Positions 35,323 to 49,900 of a stretch of DNA of 64,000 nucleotides are shown in pieces. This stretch comes from Geosiphon pyriformis (lineage: Eukaryota > Glomeromycota > Glomeromycetes > Archaeosporales > Geosiphonaceae). The notes beneath the pieces are model-generated. The model was not told where the DNA came from, did not search any database, and saw only the letters and a list, made by a program, of their open reading frames with translations. A program made the position numbers and the translations under genes. Positions within the stretch are counted from its first letter, which is position 1. Each line of letters starts with the position of its first letter. The stretch spans positions 201,322 through 265,321 of the forward strand of contig JAAOMT010000283.1 of the NCBI GenBank assembly GCA_016748015.1. The letters are read 5' to 3'.

Positions 35323-38300
35323 ATGTTGTCGATGCTTCGATGTTCTAAGCCAAAAATTCGAAATTCAAAACCTTTTCAATGTAGTGGAGATGCGAGATTT
35401 TGTTCAAATTCTTTAACGCAACCTTTCGAACTTTTGGCTGTTAATAGAAAAAAACCTTCCCAATCAAGAATTAACTTCCCATCGAAAGGCAGTTCAGTGT
35501 TGGACCCTTTACTCCAACAAGATTTTTCCTCTTCTATGCGTCATCAATCTACTACTACTGCAGAACCAGCTGTATCTTCAATTCCTATTTCACCGGTGCT
35601 TGGTGCCAGTCATATAAAACTATACAATGCTTTCGACACAAATGACTCTTCCTTGATTATTCTTCCGGAGCCTTCTGTTGTCCAAAAAGAAGCAGGGACA
35701 CTAATTCCTGTGGCTTTCAATGAAAGACTCGCAATATTATATGCTTGTCTTCAGTCTGGTTATCTTGAGCGTGCTACACGTGTTTTCCAAGAGTTGTGGA
35801 GTTCAAGTACTTCAGAGATGAAAAATTATTTGGATATCAACATACACAATGCGTTTCTTACTGCAATTACCCAATTTGAACCTGAAAACCTCAAAAAAGC
35901 ATATGATTGGCTTGATCTCATGAAAAAAAAATATGGAATCATTCCTGATCTCGGCTCATATGTATCTCTGATCAAGGGATCTTTAAGGTAAACGAGATAT
36001 CATCATAAATGATTAATACTAGAAAACCTTCAACTTGACTTCTATTCAATAAAATATTCTCTTTTTTAAAGAAATTCCGAGAAACGAAGCGATGTTATAT
36101 TCTTTTATGTTGAAGATATGCTGCGAAACAATATAGCTACCCTTGATAAACTTTTAACGAATTCTTACTTCAGTGACGAAGAAGTAAATGCTCTAACAGA
36201 GGTAATTCAGTTGGATATTTTAGAGAAAAATCACAAAATATTACATTATATCATTAATTTTTGTAATGGATATATAGGAAATAGAAAAAAGTAATTTTGC
36301 TGCAAAAGATTGGAAAGATCTCGTAAAAGAAATGAAACGTAAACTTCTACTTCCCGAACCAGTTGATGTCGATGTATGTTATACCGAGCTCTTTTGTCAA
36401 TTACATAAATCCTATAAAGAGGTTTATAAATTAATAAAGCTATGGATCTTATTAGGCTCGTGGCGTTAAGCTGATGAAGGAGGCCTTATCAGCTGCTAAA
36501 GGTTCTTATGGTGAATTGATGACCCGGCAGATGAAACTCGAAGAAAACGCTTATAAAGCTGCCATGGAAAGATGGAAAAACGAAGACGATCTCCCTAAAA
36601 CAAAACTTCCGTATTCAATCAGGAAACTTATGTGGGATTGGCACCAGAAATTAGTTCCTCTGATCGAAGAAGAACTGAAGAAAATTAAGGGTGCCGGGAA
36701 AAGAAGTATGTTTTGTTGTTTCATTTATTAAATTTTTTGTTTCTCTGAACATTTCTTGATTTTTTTATTCATTTAAGTGGCCAAGTCAGTACCATCATTT
36801 GATGAAAACATAAATACATCAGGTAATAATTCATTCTAATTTATTATTTGTAATCTTCCAGCAAAAAACTGGACTAACTAGTCTTCTGCGCTTAAGAACG
36901 GAATGAACACGATCGGCAATCTTATGGGCTATTTCTTCAACTGCTTAAAGCTGATAAACTTTCTGCGATTACGATCTTGGAGATATTACGTCTGCAGGGC
37001 ACTAGTGGAATTATTGAAGGAATGAAATCTGCAACAGCTTTGATAGCTATCGGACAAGCAGTGGAAAATGAATACAACGCGGAACAAATGAAAAAAAGAA
37101 TAAATAGGAATATGGTATGCTTCAATTTTCGGTATAAGGCCTAAATAAATTCCATCTTTCCACAACTAATATAATTTTCATAATAGATAGGCCGAAATAT
37201 AAATTTACAAGAATTATATTCAAGTGGTAAACTTTTTCAAATGGCAATTCGTCGAGCACAGGCAAAATTAGAACATGAGGCAGCAGCTACTCAATGGAAT
37301 CCAAAATGGTCCACCTCAGTTAAAGCTAAAGTATGACTTGATGTATTGGTTGTTAAAATCCTTCTTGAAACATTTGCTTACCAAAAAGAAAATCTTCATA
37401 GGCTAACATGGAATGAATCAAATCCCTTTGTTTTTAGATTGGCTCCGTATTAACATCCTTGCTTATAAATTGCGCCAAGGTTACTACGGAGTTCATTGGA
37501 ATGAACGAATTGCCTATGTAACTAATTTATCTCTGTTTCTACTTTTGAATTTTTTTTCCCGACAATAAACTTGTTAAATTCTGTATTTATTTCATTTTAG
37601 GGAACAAGAAGTACCTGCCTTTTATCATACCTATCAGTATATAAGAGGCAAGCAAATTGGTGTTATTAAACTATACCCTGCTTTGGTCGAATCCCTCTCT
37701 CGTGAAGGGATGTGCGACACCATCCATCCTCGAATGTTGCCAATGCTGGTTCCTCCAAAACCATGGCTAACATATAAAAGTGGTGGCTATTATACGACTG
37801 AAAGTAGGTTTATCATGGAATAATTATTTATATCCGTTTTGTTTTATCTAATAAATTTCTTCAAATTGTCAGCTCTTGCGATGAGAATCAAAGGTTGTCC
37901 GGAGCAACGTGAATACTTGAAAAAAGCCTCGGAAAACGAATATTTGACTCAAGTATTTACCGGATTAGATGTCCTCGGTTCTACAGAATGGTCTGTAAAT
38001 AAAGCGATCTACAAACTAGTTCTCGAGATATGGAATAGTGGCGAACCTCTTGCAGGCATTCCTCCAGCAACGGTGGAAATTCCACAGCCCCCACAACCTA
38101 AGGATTTTAAAACAAACGCCAAAGCGAGAATGGAGTGGTTAGTTGCATGTCAGGCCGCTCGGCAAAAGGTACTCAATAATCATTCTGAACGCTGCGCCGT
38201 AAATTACAAAGTCCAAATTGCTGGAGCTGTAAGTATCAAAAGGTTTCAACTGGGTTAATGCGGGGTACTGTCATTGTTCTTGTTCGGATAGTCGATAAAA

Positions 38301-40209
38301 TCTACCTAAAAAATAATATAATTAGTTCCTTGATGACGCCATATACTTTCCACACAGCTTGGATTTCCGAGGCCGTGCATATGCAATACCGCCCCATTTT
38401 AATCATCTCGGCGATGACCTATGTCGTGGTCTTCTCGTATTTAAGGAAGCTAAACCTTTAGGTCCAGAGGGTTATCGTTGGCTCAAGATTCATTTAGCTA
38501 ATTTGTGCGGAGTTGACAAAATATCTTTGGAAGACAGGGAAAGGTTTGTTGAAGAAAACATGGATGATGTAATTGATTCAGCAGAAAATCCACTAAAGGG
38601 ACGAAAATGGTGGCTTAAAGCTGAAGATCCATGGCAATGCCTAGCGGTTTGCATTGACATTGCCGCAGCTTCTAAATGTGAAGATCCCACAAAATATGAG
38701 TCTAGAATTCCTGTTCATCAAGATGGTACCTGTAATGGCCTACAACATTATGCAGCCCTCGGTGGTGATTCAGAGGGTGCCAAACAAGTCAACCTCGACA
38801 GCAGCGAGATTGATGATAAGCCAGCTGATATTTACACAGGTGTTGCTGAAAGGGTGACCGCTATGATACAAGAAGATGCAAATAAAGGGGACCCTCTTGC
38901 TCAACTTGCAGTGAACCTAGTAAACCGGAAAGTTGTCAAGCAAACCGTAATGACCAATGTCTATGGTGTGACGTATGTAGGTGCTCGTATTCAAATAGCA
39001 AATCGATTAAGAGACCGGCATGATATGTCCGAAGAAGATGTTCAGAAATTGTCCTCCTATATAACAAAAAAGGTTTTCAGCTGTCTAAGTGAAATGTTTC
39101 ATGGCGCTAGAAAAATCCAGGACTGGTTGCACGAGTGCGCAAAGAAAATCTCAAAAAGCATTCCGCGAGAAGTTGTATATGGCCCCCCTACAGGATTTGA
39201 AGACGTAGGTGAACCCGGACAAAGTAAAACAGCTCGCAAGAGCTTAAATCAATCGCAAAAAATGAGTGATAGTCAAATAGATGAGAACGATCAAATTTTT
39301 AAACAATCAAAAATAATATTAAGTCCAAGCCAAGCCAGCAAAAATCAAATGACAGCTGTAGTTTGGACTACCCCTTTAAATTTACCCATAGTCCAGCCAT
39401 ATCGAAAGCTCCCCAGACGACCCATAAGGACCAACCTTCAAAACATCATTATCGAAGATCCTAATAGTCTGAGCCCCGTGAACTCAATAAAACAAGCTGC
39501 TGCTTTTCCCCCTAATTTTATTCATTCCTTGGATGCCACACATATGTTATTGTCGGCTATAGCATGTGAGAATGCTAGGATTACATTTGCTTCAGTTCAC
39601 GATAGTTATTGGACTCATGCCTGTGATGTACCGACGCTGAACAAGATTTTACGTGAGCAATTTGTTCGTTTACACTCAAAACCGATCATGGAAAATTTGC
39701 GAAAAGAGTTTATTCAACGTTATAAGGATTATGTGGTACCACCAACCATCACAAAGAAGCCAGTCCAGAATTTACAAGGAAATTTGAAAGAATCATTCAT
39801 CGGAGAAGCAATAGAAGATAGACCAATTCAAAAAGATAATTTAACCTCTCATTCTACCGATAATTCCAAAACTGGCTTTTTGGACGAGCTTTCACAATTG
39901 CAAGATTTCCCAATAAATCTCTCCGACAAGCCAGTTGCCGAATTCGTTGATGAAATTAGTATAGAAGAATCATTATTATCACCAGACTCAAAGTCAATGA
40001 CAATGGAGGATGCTACCGATATTAATATACAGGACAATTGGGAAGAAATCGATCAGGAAGGGACCGATGAGCCAACTTCGAAAAACAAGTCACAAAAAAA
40101 ATTGGCAAAACCTTCACGGATATGGGAAGTTTTAACATTTCCTCCCCTACCACCCAAAGGTGATTTTGATGTGTCTAAAGTCAAGGATAGCAAGTACTTT
40201 TTCCATTAA
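35323..40209 (+). CDS. RPO41: Mitochondrial DNA-directed RNA polymerase, T7-like
   Basis: Single-subunit polymerase that transcribes mitochondrial DNA. Eleven exons (35323-35987, 36072-36201, 36278-36373, 36456-36705, 36778-36822, 36897-37114, 37187-37330, 37438-37517, 37601-37803, 37873-38228, 38326-40209) give 4071 coding bases, 1356 residues; all ten introns are GT-AG, 69-107 bp. The N-terminus (MLSMLRCSKPKIRNSK) looks like a mitochondrial targeting signal. PPR-like helices follow (ILYACLQSGYLERATRVF). The core has DFRGR near 742-746, catalytic Asp862 in QDGTCNGLQHY, Arg930/Lys934 in NRKVVKQTVMTNVYG, and HDS at 1154-1156. A 55-60 residue polar insertion (about 1015-1070) lies between the last two, and a 110-residue acidic insert precedes the terminal SKYFFH. 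The start is the first ATG; a second lies three codons on. Confidence 0.96.
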
Positions 40210-40247
40210 ACCCAGGATAATAAATAGACATGTTAGTATCATTTCTA

Positions 40248-40275
40248 AAAGATGATCATCTGAATGATCATCTTT
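40248..40275 (+). terminator. Perfect 12-bp hairpin in the 3' region of the RNA polymerase gene
   Basis: AAAGATGATCAT, loop CTGA, then ATGATCATCTTT, starting 38 bases after the stop codon. In a nuclear gene it may mark 3' processing or an RNA-stability element; a terminator role is not established. Confidence 0.4.
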
Positions 40276-40930
40276 CAAGACAATGTTGGAATTGGGCCCC
40301 GGTAGGATTTTAATTTTTCGATTAGTTATCTTTTGATGTTATAAAGCCTTTGGATCATCCGTGCACAGAATGCGCTTGGGCATCAAAATTGAGACGAGTC
40401 ACCCAACCAAAAAAGTTATAAATCATACAATCTTCGAGGTATGATCAGCTTTTCTAATTTATGATCCGATCACCGTGAAATTACTGTCTCCTTGACAATA
40501 AAGGTAGAGTATCTATAGTCTACCCAATGATATTAATATTAGAAATTTATTCAATGGTTATATTAACAGTAGGTATTTCATTTTTTCAGAGCTGGTTTTT
40601 TTGTCAATTTGTATAGGAGTTCTTTACCCGAGATCCAAATCGAAACTGATTGACACTTGTAATTCGTAAAGGTGATTAAATATTAAATGAATTTGTCCAC
40701 CGTGATCGCGAATTTATTGAAATTAGTTTTAATTAATAATAATAATAATATTAGATTTTCGAAAATATTTTATGCTTTGATTAAAAATAACGTTATCCAT
40801 ATTTTCTTATTTCGAAGATATTGTATTGATAATGTAAATAGAATTCTTGGAAAATAAAAATAATCAATGGCATATTAGCTTTTGGCTACATAAAATAAAT
40901 TATATGTTCAAAATATTTGTTAAAATTTAT

Positions 40931-40963
<33 letters not shown>

Positions 40964-41690
40964 TAACGATCCAGTTTATAATAATAGTAGGATTTAAAAT
41001 AGTATTATTTAAAAAATTTAATTAATGGCTTGAACAGAAATTATTTGATTGAATACAATTCTCAATGTAATGGAATCAGTAAAAAGTCGTTTCTAATAAT
41101 TGATTCAATTAAAAAAAAAGATGCTAGTTAATTTTTATAGCTTTCACGAAACTTGTTCTGAATCCTTTAATATATCTCGGTCTTGCTAAATTATGCTTTG
41201 TAACAACTCCTTTTGTAAATTGTTAATATATCATTTTAATTTTTGACCGACAAGAATCAAAACCTATAATAATACAATCATGTGAAAAATGTTTTTATTT
41301 AAAATCCTTTGACTTAAAAGACAAGAGCTCACAGAAGAGGCTTTATCCATATTGCAGAACTTTGATATTAATACATTTGGTGAAAATTACATTATAAGTT
41401 GTGAATTTTACTGATTGTTTCATTAGAGCCAAAAAAAATTTTATACTATAAAATAATGCTGAATACATCAAATTTTATACTGAATTTTTTTTAAATAGAT
41501 TTTATATGTCCAAAACAGTTGACTTGCTAAAATTCAAGATAAATTTTATGCAAGCTAAAGTTAAGAAAATTATATTAAACTTGTTATTAAAGCTATAGAA
41601 CTAACTTGATTCCCAAACGATCTCTATCAATTGAAATCCTTATTTATTAACAAAACGAACTCTTCTTTACACAAACAAAATATTAAAATC
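40276..41690. other. Intergenic DNA between the RNA polymerase and Sel1/WW genes
   Basis: No gene seen. It is moderately AT-rich and holds an (AAT)n microsatellite at about 40932-40962 and a shorter one near 40737-40750. Confidence 0.65.
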
Positions 41691-43061
<1,371 letters not shown>

Positions 43062-43632
43062 AACAATCTTGAAGTTTGTTATCAAAATGGACGAAATTTT
43101 AGAAAAGCATTTGAGCTCTTTTTAAAAGTAGCAGAAGCAAATAAAATTTGCTATCCAAGTGATTCTCCTGATTTGAATGTCATGACCTCACTTTAGAGGA
43201 TCAAAACAATGTCATTTTACGATTCCAAAATCGAGGTTTAAAATGGACCGCTAATTCCAAAGGAGAATTTTTAGATTTTGAAGCTTTCTTTAACCAGCTT
43301 TTAGATGAATTCAAGTGTTTTAAATGTAATAACTTGAGTATAATCATTAATGGATCTGCCATATGTCCATTTTGTGATAACGATAAAAATGATGAAATTA
43401 TCTTTAACGCCGCCATGCCGAAATCGAAAAGCATACACCTCAATGTATTCAGGAAATGGTTGAAAAAAATTGGGATGGTAATCCGGCTTGTCGCGACACT
43501 GCAGAACTTCAACAAAAAGTTATTGCTGCTCGCGACTATAAATTAGATGAATCTATCCGTAAAAAAAATTAATTCCGAAGAGATTCAAGGTGCTAATCGT
43601 GGTATGATGAGATATAAAAGTCAAGCCCTTTA
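43062..43632 (+). pseudogene. Decayed gene remnant with Sel1 and zinc-ribbon traces
   Basis: After the TAA, about 60 bases repeat the Sel1 unit of the gene upstream (NNLEVCYQNG ... FRKAFELF). Then a longer piece is open in one frame: LRFQNRGLKWTANSKGEF, FNQLLDEFKCFKCNN, AICPFCDND. The two CX2C pairs suggest a small zinc ribbon. Past about 43405 the coding sense moves to another frame (EKHTPQCIQEMVEKNWDGN, CRDTAELQQKVIAARDYKLD) and, after an A-run at 43561, to a third (INSEEIQGANRGMMRYKSQA, ending TAA). Three coherent pieces in three frames mean a gene broken by indels. I do not recognise the family. Confidence 0.6.
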
Positions 43633-44941
43633 ATTTCTCCAAATGATAAGCTTTTTATTTATTGTTATTTAATCTTTGAGAATTCTTTTAATATAAAGGC
43701 CTTTTTTCAGTATTGGATTTAGCGTTTTAAGTTAGCAATCATTATTTGTTTTTATTGATATATAAACATATATTGAAATATTATAATTAAAGAGGGAAAA
43801 TTTAATTTACAAGATTCGTTTATTGTTTGTTTACATTAAAATTTTTTGGATGTCGCTATCTAACTAAAATTTATATTGGTGTCTGAATAGATTTCAATTA
43901 AGTTAATAACCAATATTAAATATCAAAGTATTTCATTTTTTGCGAGTATTTAGTTGATGCCATAGTTAATATCAATTTCAATATAAAAACGGGATTTTAT
44001 ATTTATCAAGGTAATTAATTTTCAACTTTTGAATTTATTGAAAATTTAAAAAGAGCGAAGATAATATATATTTTTTAATCAATATTTTTATTATTATTTT
44101 TAACTAGTGATTTATTATCAAACCACTTATGTCTATGATATTATTACTATAATAATAAGTCTTGCATAAATATGAATATGCTTTAAATATACTAATTAAG
44201 CTGAATAATGAAGTATTTTCTTAACAATTTAACTTCATCAATATGATTTCACTATAATTAATATAATTTTTTTTTAGTTGAGCATTGTATTTGTTTCCAG
44301 TTTTGTAAATTCTTTATTTGTAATATTCAATTTAAAAAAAATAATAATGATTTGAATTTTTAAATATAATAAATTTATATATAAAAATAAGAATAATATA
44401 ATTGGAAACCAAGAAACAATAAATTAAATAAATTAAATAATATACAATCAAATTTATTATAAATGTGTAATAAAAATTAATTTATTATTTTAATCTTTAT
44501 TTTATTCACAAAATTTTGTTTATAATATTTTAATAGGTTTTAACAACAACCATTTAAAATCCAAAAAATAAAAGTTTTTAATTAATAAAATTAAATAAAA
44601 AAATACATAAATTGAAATATTAATTAAATTAAAACTTAATAATACCAATAAAAATTTATTAATAAAACAATTTATTTGGTATTCAAAAATAAAAATAATT
44701 ATATATATATATATATGTTTTAAATAAATAAAAACAGTTTTAAAATATAATAATTAATTAAATTTAAGATTAAAAAAATTAATCAAAAACAAATAATTAT
44801 GATTACAAATTTTAAAAATTATAAAAAAATAATTTAATAAAAATATTAATTTTTAAAGCTAAAAACTATTGTATAATATATAATTTGAAATTATATAAAA
44901 TAAATTTTAATAAAAATATCATAAATAAATAGAATATAATG
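43633..44941. other. AT-rich intergenic DNA
   Basis: No gene seen. GC falls steadily towards the LINE. A (TA)n run lies at about 44700-44716. Confidence 0.65.
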
Positions 44942-44950
44942 AAATTGCAA
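44942..44950. repeat. Probable target-site duplication of LINE copy 2, left
   Basis: AAATTGCAA, repeated at 51719-51727 directly after the A-rich tail. Confidence 0.55.
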
Positions 44951-45077
44951 TAGATTTAAAAACTTCTTTCTCTCTTATCTCCAAAAATCCTCAAAAAGTG
45001 CATTTTCTAAAAAAGAAGTTTTTATTTTTTTTTGTTAGTTTTTTTTTAACATTTCCTTAAACAATAATCCTTTCATC

Positions 45078-46978
45078 ATGGATTTGAAAACTGCTTCGAA
45101 CAGTGATATGTCAAAAAAGAAGGCGCCCAAAGGTGCTTTCCATGGTCTTGTTGGTAGTTCTTTTGCTTAGAAAAAAAGAGTGGTTCTTGGCAATGTTAAA
45201 CACTCTGGTGATGAGAAAAATATCTCTTTAAGTAAATCTGGGCCTAGTGATAGTGTGTACTCTAATGTGGATAGTGTGTCTGGTAATGATAAGAATGTTG
45301 GCATGACAGGTGTACATGGAGGGTCTCTTTTGGGTTCAGCTGCAACCACTTCCAAGGCAAAACGTATTGATACTAGCACAGGGTTTGGATCTCTCCTTGG
45401 TTCTCCTGACTTCACTATGGACGATGATGAGATTGAGCTTCCCCCTTGCATGTTTATCCCTCTGGATAAAAAGTGGATTGATCCTAAAATTGTTAAAACT
45501 CAGATTAAGGTGTCTGTGAAAAAATTTTTTGCTTTGGACATCAATCTTTTAGCTGTAGAAGGGAAATCAGCAACAGCCAAATCTCAGGTCATAAAAAAAT
45601 TATTTTCAGGAATCAATGGTTTTGGGAGGGCCACTACCCCCTCAAAATTTGAAGGGATCATCTGATCAACATTTACTTTGTCTAAGAGCATGGAAAAGGC
45701 CGCGTTATTGGCCAGGGAAAATGGAATCATCGTAAACACTGATCTCAAGAGACAAGGAGTTCATTCAGATCAGGCTGTGGTGATAAAAAAAATTTCCATA
45801 GACATGCCAAAAGAAATGATTGTCGTCACAGTATTCGAGTATGGTCAGATTGTGTTTATCAAAGTTCAGTTAATTGGGCTGTGGCAAAAGGCTGTGGTGG
45901 AGTTCGCTGAATCTAGCCAGGCTGATCTGTTGGCATCAAAATGGTCATTCCTAATTGAGAAAGATTCTGTGCGTGTGGCCAAGGCTGTGGAAAATCATGA
46001 GACATGGGCTTTTAGGGATCAATTCAGGGCACTTCTTTTCATATTGCTAGTGGGAATGACAGCTTATGATCTTGAGACTCTTTTAGAAGGGACTGGTAGG
46101 AAAACTTGTGTCATCAATCATTCGTTGGAGACTGGCAATAGAACTTGCTGTGTTGTGGTCTGTTTTGAATCTGATGAAGCTATGGAATCAGCTTTTCGCA
46201 TAGAGCCAATCTTTGGTGGTGTGAAACTCTCATGGGCTAGATTGGATTTAGTTCGCTGTAAACAGTATGGGAAGTTTGGTCATTCTGCTTTGGAATGTAA
46301 TGCTGAAGTTGCATTAGCTTCCCAGTCACCCAAGTCATTTAAAAAGCCTGCTAACTTAGATACTCATCTCCAGTTGGCCAAATTATATGCTAAAAAGAAG
46401 GTTCTGATCTCTCGTCCTGTTGCTTTTGGAGGCAAATCCTGGGCCCAAGTGGTCTCAGTTGCTTCAGCCTCTCATGGTTCTCATAATGGCTCTGGTTCTG
46501 GTTCTCTGCCCTTTGATGCTTCAAGTTCTGGTGGTACCTTTTTCCCTCTTTCTATGGTCGATTCTCCCTTGGGTACACGTTTGGCACGTTTGGAACACTC
46601 TGTGGAGCTCTTATCTGATCAAATTTCGAACATTCTTCTTCATCTTAACAATTTCAGTTTGGTGCCTTTGGCTCTTTCTTCTAGTGTGATTCCTTCTGTA
46701 AGTACTTTTCTTCCATCTATCTCTGATTCTCTTATGGTTGCTGACTCTGACTTGGGTTCTAACATGGTGTTAGATGTTCCTTTGATTCAGCCTATTTTTT
46801 TTTTTCTGGCAACAACAATTCTCAATTGGGTCTGAGCAGTTCCAAGGTGCTAACTTCTAAAGTTGGCATTTTAGAGTCAAAGTTGGTTGCCCTTGATGCC
46901 TCCATTGGCTCAATTTTGGTAAAGTTAAAGCAGATGTGTGCTGATTCGGGTCCTCTGGTCCTCTCCTCATCTCAATGA
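45078..46978 (+). pseudogene. LINE copy 2 ORF1: RRM-like and CCHC protein
   Basis: ATG at 45078 (MDLKTASNSDMSKKKAPKG). It is interrupted by TAG 45168-45170 and TGA 45663-45665 (probably CGA). VKKFFALDINLLAVEGK precedes the RRM-like unit (QAVVIKKISIDMPKEMIVV ... LWQKAVVEFAE, KWSFLIEKDSVRV) and a second such unit (CCVVVCFESDEAM). The zinc knuckle reads CKQYGKFGHSALEC, with the second Cys changed to Tyr (copy 1 has CSVCGLPGHTSFNC). A Ser/Gly-rich linker leads to RLARLEHSVELLSDQISNIL, a coiled-coil candidate. A T-run near 46795-46805 shifts the frame; in the other frame the protein continues to SSSQ and ends at TGA 46976-46978, overlapping the ORF2 ATG. Confidence 0.87.
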
Positions 46979-49900
46979 CCAGTTATATTTGGAAAATTGC
47001 CACGTGCAATGTTAGAGAAATGAACAATCCTGCAAAGCAGAATGATATAGTTTGTTGGCACAAGGACATGGGCAATTTGGTTTCTATTTTTACTGAGATA
47101 AAGTTGAAGGATAAGATTTGTTCTTGGATCATCAACAAATTTGATGGTGTTTGGGTGTTTACCTCTGGTTTGGATTCTGGATATCTGAGTGCTGGTGTGG
47201 TGGTTGTCATGGACTCTTCTTTGACAAGACATGTGTGCAAGGTTTCTGAAGTGCCTGGCTGGCTTCTGTCTGTTAAATTACTTTTCAAGAATAAGCTCTC
47301 AGTGTCAATTCTGGGGCTTTATGCTGGTGCTTCTTTGGTGATACAGTTTTCTCAGACTGATGAGATCAACTCTCTTATTGCAAAGGCTGTTAACGAATCT
47401 TCTTTCGTCATTCTCGGGGGTGATTTTAATGAAGACGGTTCTCATAAGAGTGCGAGTTTCAAAAAATGCTTTGATTTGGGTCTGGTCAATTCTTTAGTCA
47501 GTAGCCTGGCTGTGAAAATGCCCACTTGGGAAAATTCTAGGAGTGTTAAAAAAACAATTGATTACGTGTTTGTCTTTCCAAATCTGGTCAATGTGATAGC
47601 GAATTGTAGGGTTTTAAATGTCAGTGAGCATTTTGACACAGACCATCAAGTTGTTTCAGTGTCTTTGGGTTTGGGTGGACTTTTGGATATGCACTTGAAT
47701 TCTCTTTGTACACAAGCAAATAGAGATTGTTGGAAGTTTGACATCAAGAGTGCCAATGAAGCTAGGTGGTTGGAGTTCAAAGATGCTTCGGCTGCTAATG
47801 CCTCTATGTTCTCGGATGCTTTTGGTGTGGCAGTGAGGTTTTCAGATATGGATGCTATATGGGATATTGTTCACAAGGTCATGGTTTTTTCAGCGGGTGG
47901 TACATTTAAGAAAAAATGGTTCAAAGATTTTGATGGTGTGTTTACCAAGACTTCCTCTAAGTTTCACAAGCTGGAGCTACTGGTTTCTAAGTTGGTTAAG
48001 GCTTTGCGTTTGGATTCTAGTAATGGTTTTGCTTCTTTGTTGGAGGTGTGGCACAGACTCGACTCCCCTGGTGCATCAGTGGTTAAGTCTCTGTTTCTTT
48101 CAGGTTCTAATTTTGATCTTATTCATACTGTGCTGGCCAAAGCAAGGAAATCGTACCGCTCTTCCAAATTATTGGAATCCAAGCGCACTGAGGAGTCTTC
48201 GATCAAGCAGGCTATTGATAAAAGAATGGAAAGTTTTGAGCTGAACAAGGGTCACACCATTAGGAGTGTTCTGGAGCATCCTTTTCACAAGGTGGTCCTG
48301 GATCATCTGGTTGTAAAAGATGAGTTGGTTTTAGAACCTGATTTGGTTAAATCTAAGGTGGACAAAATTATGGAGGGATGGACCAGAAAGCGTAAGGTGG
48401 TGTCTGACATCTCTGAGGATTGGGCCTGCCAATATTAGCCTCTGGATTACGTGTTTGATAGTGCTTTTTCTGATGTCATGTGTCTGATTAGTTTAGATGA
48501 ATTGTTGACTGTTGTCAAGAATCTTCCTGATGAAAAGGCAGTGGGTCTTTCTGGTATCTCCAATAAATTGTGGAGACATTGTGACAAATCGGTTTTGGAT
48601 ATGTTTTTGGTGCTTTTGAATTCCTGTTTAGTTGGTGAATCAGTTCCTGGGCCATAGAGAGAAGCTTGGGTTTCAATGATTCCTAAACCATATGAATAGG
48701 AGGGAGTTCTCACAAACACCCATCCTATAGCTTTAATTGAAATGGCCTACAAAATTCTTTCCAATCCTTTCAGATAGAATTTCATTGGCTTGCAGCACTT
48801 TTGAGGTCCTTTGTGGAGATAATTTTTCTGTTTTGAAAGGTATGACAATGCAATCTCCCATTTTTGCAATCGGTTCTGTGGTTGAAGATGCCTTGGAGAA
48901 AAATCATGAACTTTGGCTGGTTTTACAAGACATGCGCAAAGCTTATGACTCAGTTGGTTGGGAACATCTTAGAAGGAGTCTGGTCAGAATCAAGATGTGT
49001 GACAGGTTTATTAGATTTTTTGGCAGTATTCACAATAGTCATGTCAACAGGGTGATAACTGACTTTGGTTTGACTAATGGGTATTGTGTCCATGATGGGC
49101 TGGATCAGGGAGAAGTTTTCTCATCCCTTCTATGGCATATTTTTTATGATTCACTTTTGTGTGAGGTCAAGAGACAGGAGAGTGTGTGTGGTTACAGATT
49201 GAATTCTCATTTTATTTCCAAAACTGGCCAAGTAGATCCTCAAGCTGGACTGACTTCCTTTCTCGCTGCTGGTGCTTTTGTCGATGATACTATTTGGGTT
49301 GGTAGCAGCCAGGCTGCTACTCAACACATCCTTAATGTTGCTAGTGAATTTTTTAGGTTCAATGACATTTCTATAAATAACGACAAGACGGTTGCCATCC
49401 CTATCAACTGCCAGGTGATGGACCCATGTTTAACTATTAGTGGTTTGCCCATTTCCATCGCCAAGAAGAGGGAATCTCATCGCTATCTGGATATCTTTTT
49501 GTTTTCTAAGAGTCTTTCGAAGCCTAGCTTGGCTAAAGCTCAGACAGATATGCGATTTTTTGTGAACCTTGTTTTAAGGAAGGCAGTTTTAGACAAACAG
49601 TGTGCATATTTGTTGTCTGCAGTTCTTTTTCCTATCATCAGCTACAGGACTCAGTTCAGTTTCGTTTTTGTTGGTGTTTGTAATAAATGGGATGCTTTGG
49701 TATGCAAGATCTTGAAGTCTAAGTCTGGGTTACCATGTGATTTCCTTAGTGATGCACTTCATTACCCCTCTTTGTACAATTTAAAAACCTTCGAACAAAT
49801 TCAGGCTGAGAGTAAATTGGCCTCTGTTGTTGCTTTTGCGAATTCTACTGGTGTCTTGGGTCGCTTGTTCTCTCATAGGTCTTATGACCTCCAGGTTTTC

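Noticed and set aside
40932-40962. CRISPR-like or functional repeat array
   Set aside because: It is a plain AAT microsatellite. No CRISPR array occurs in the window.
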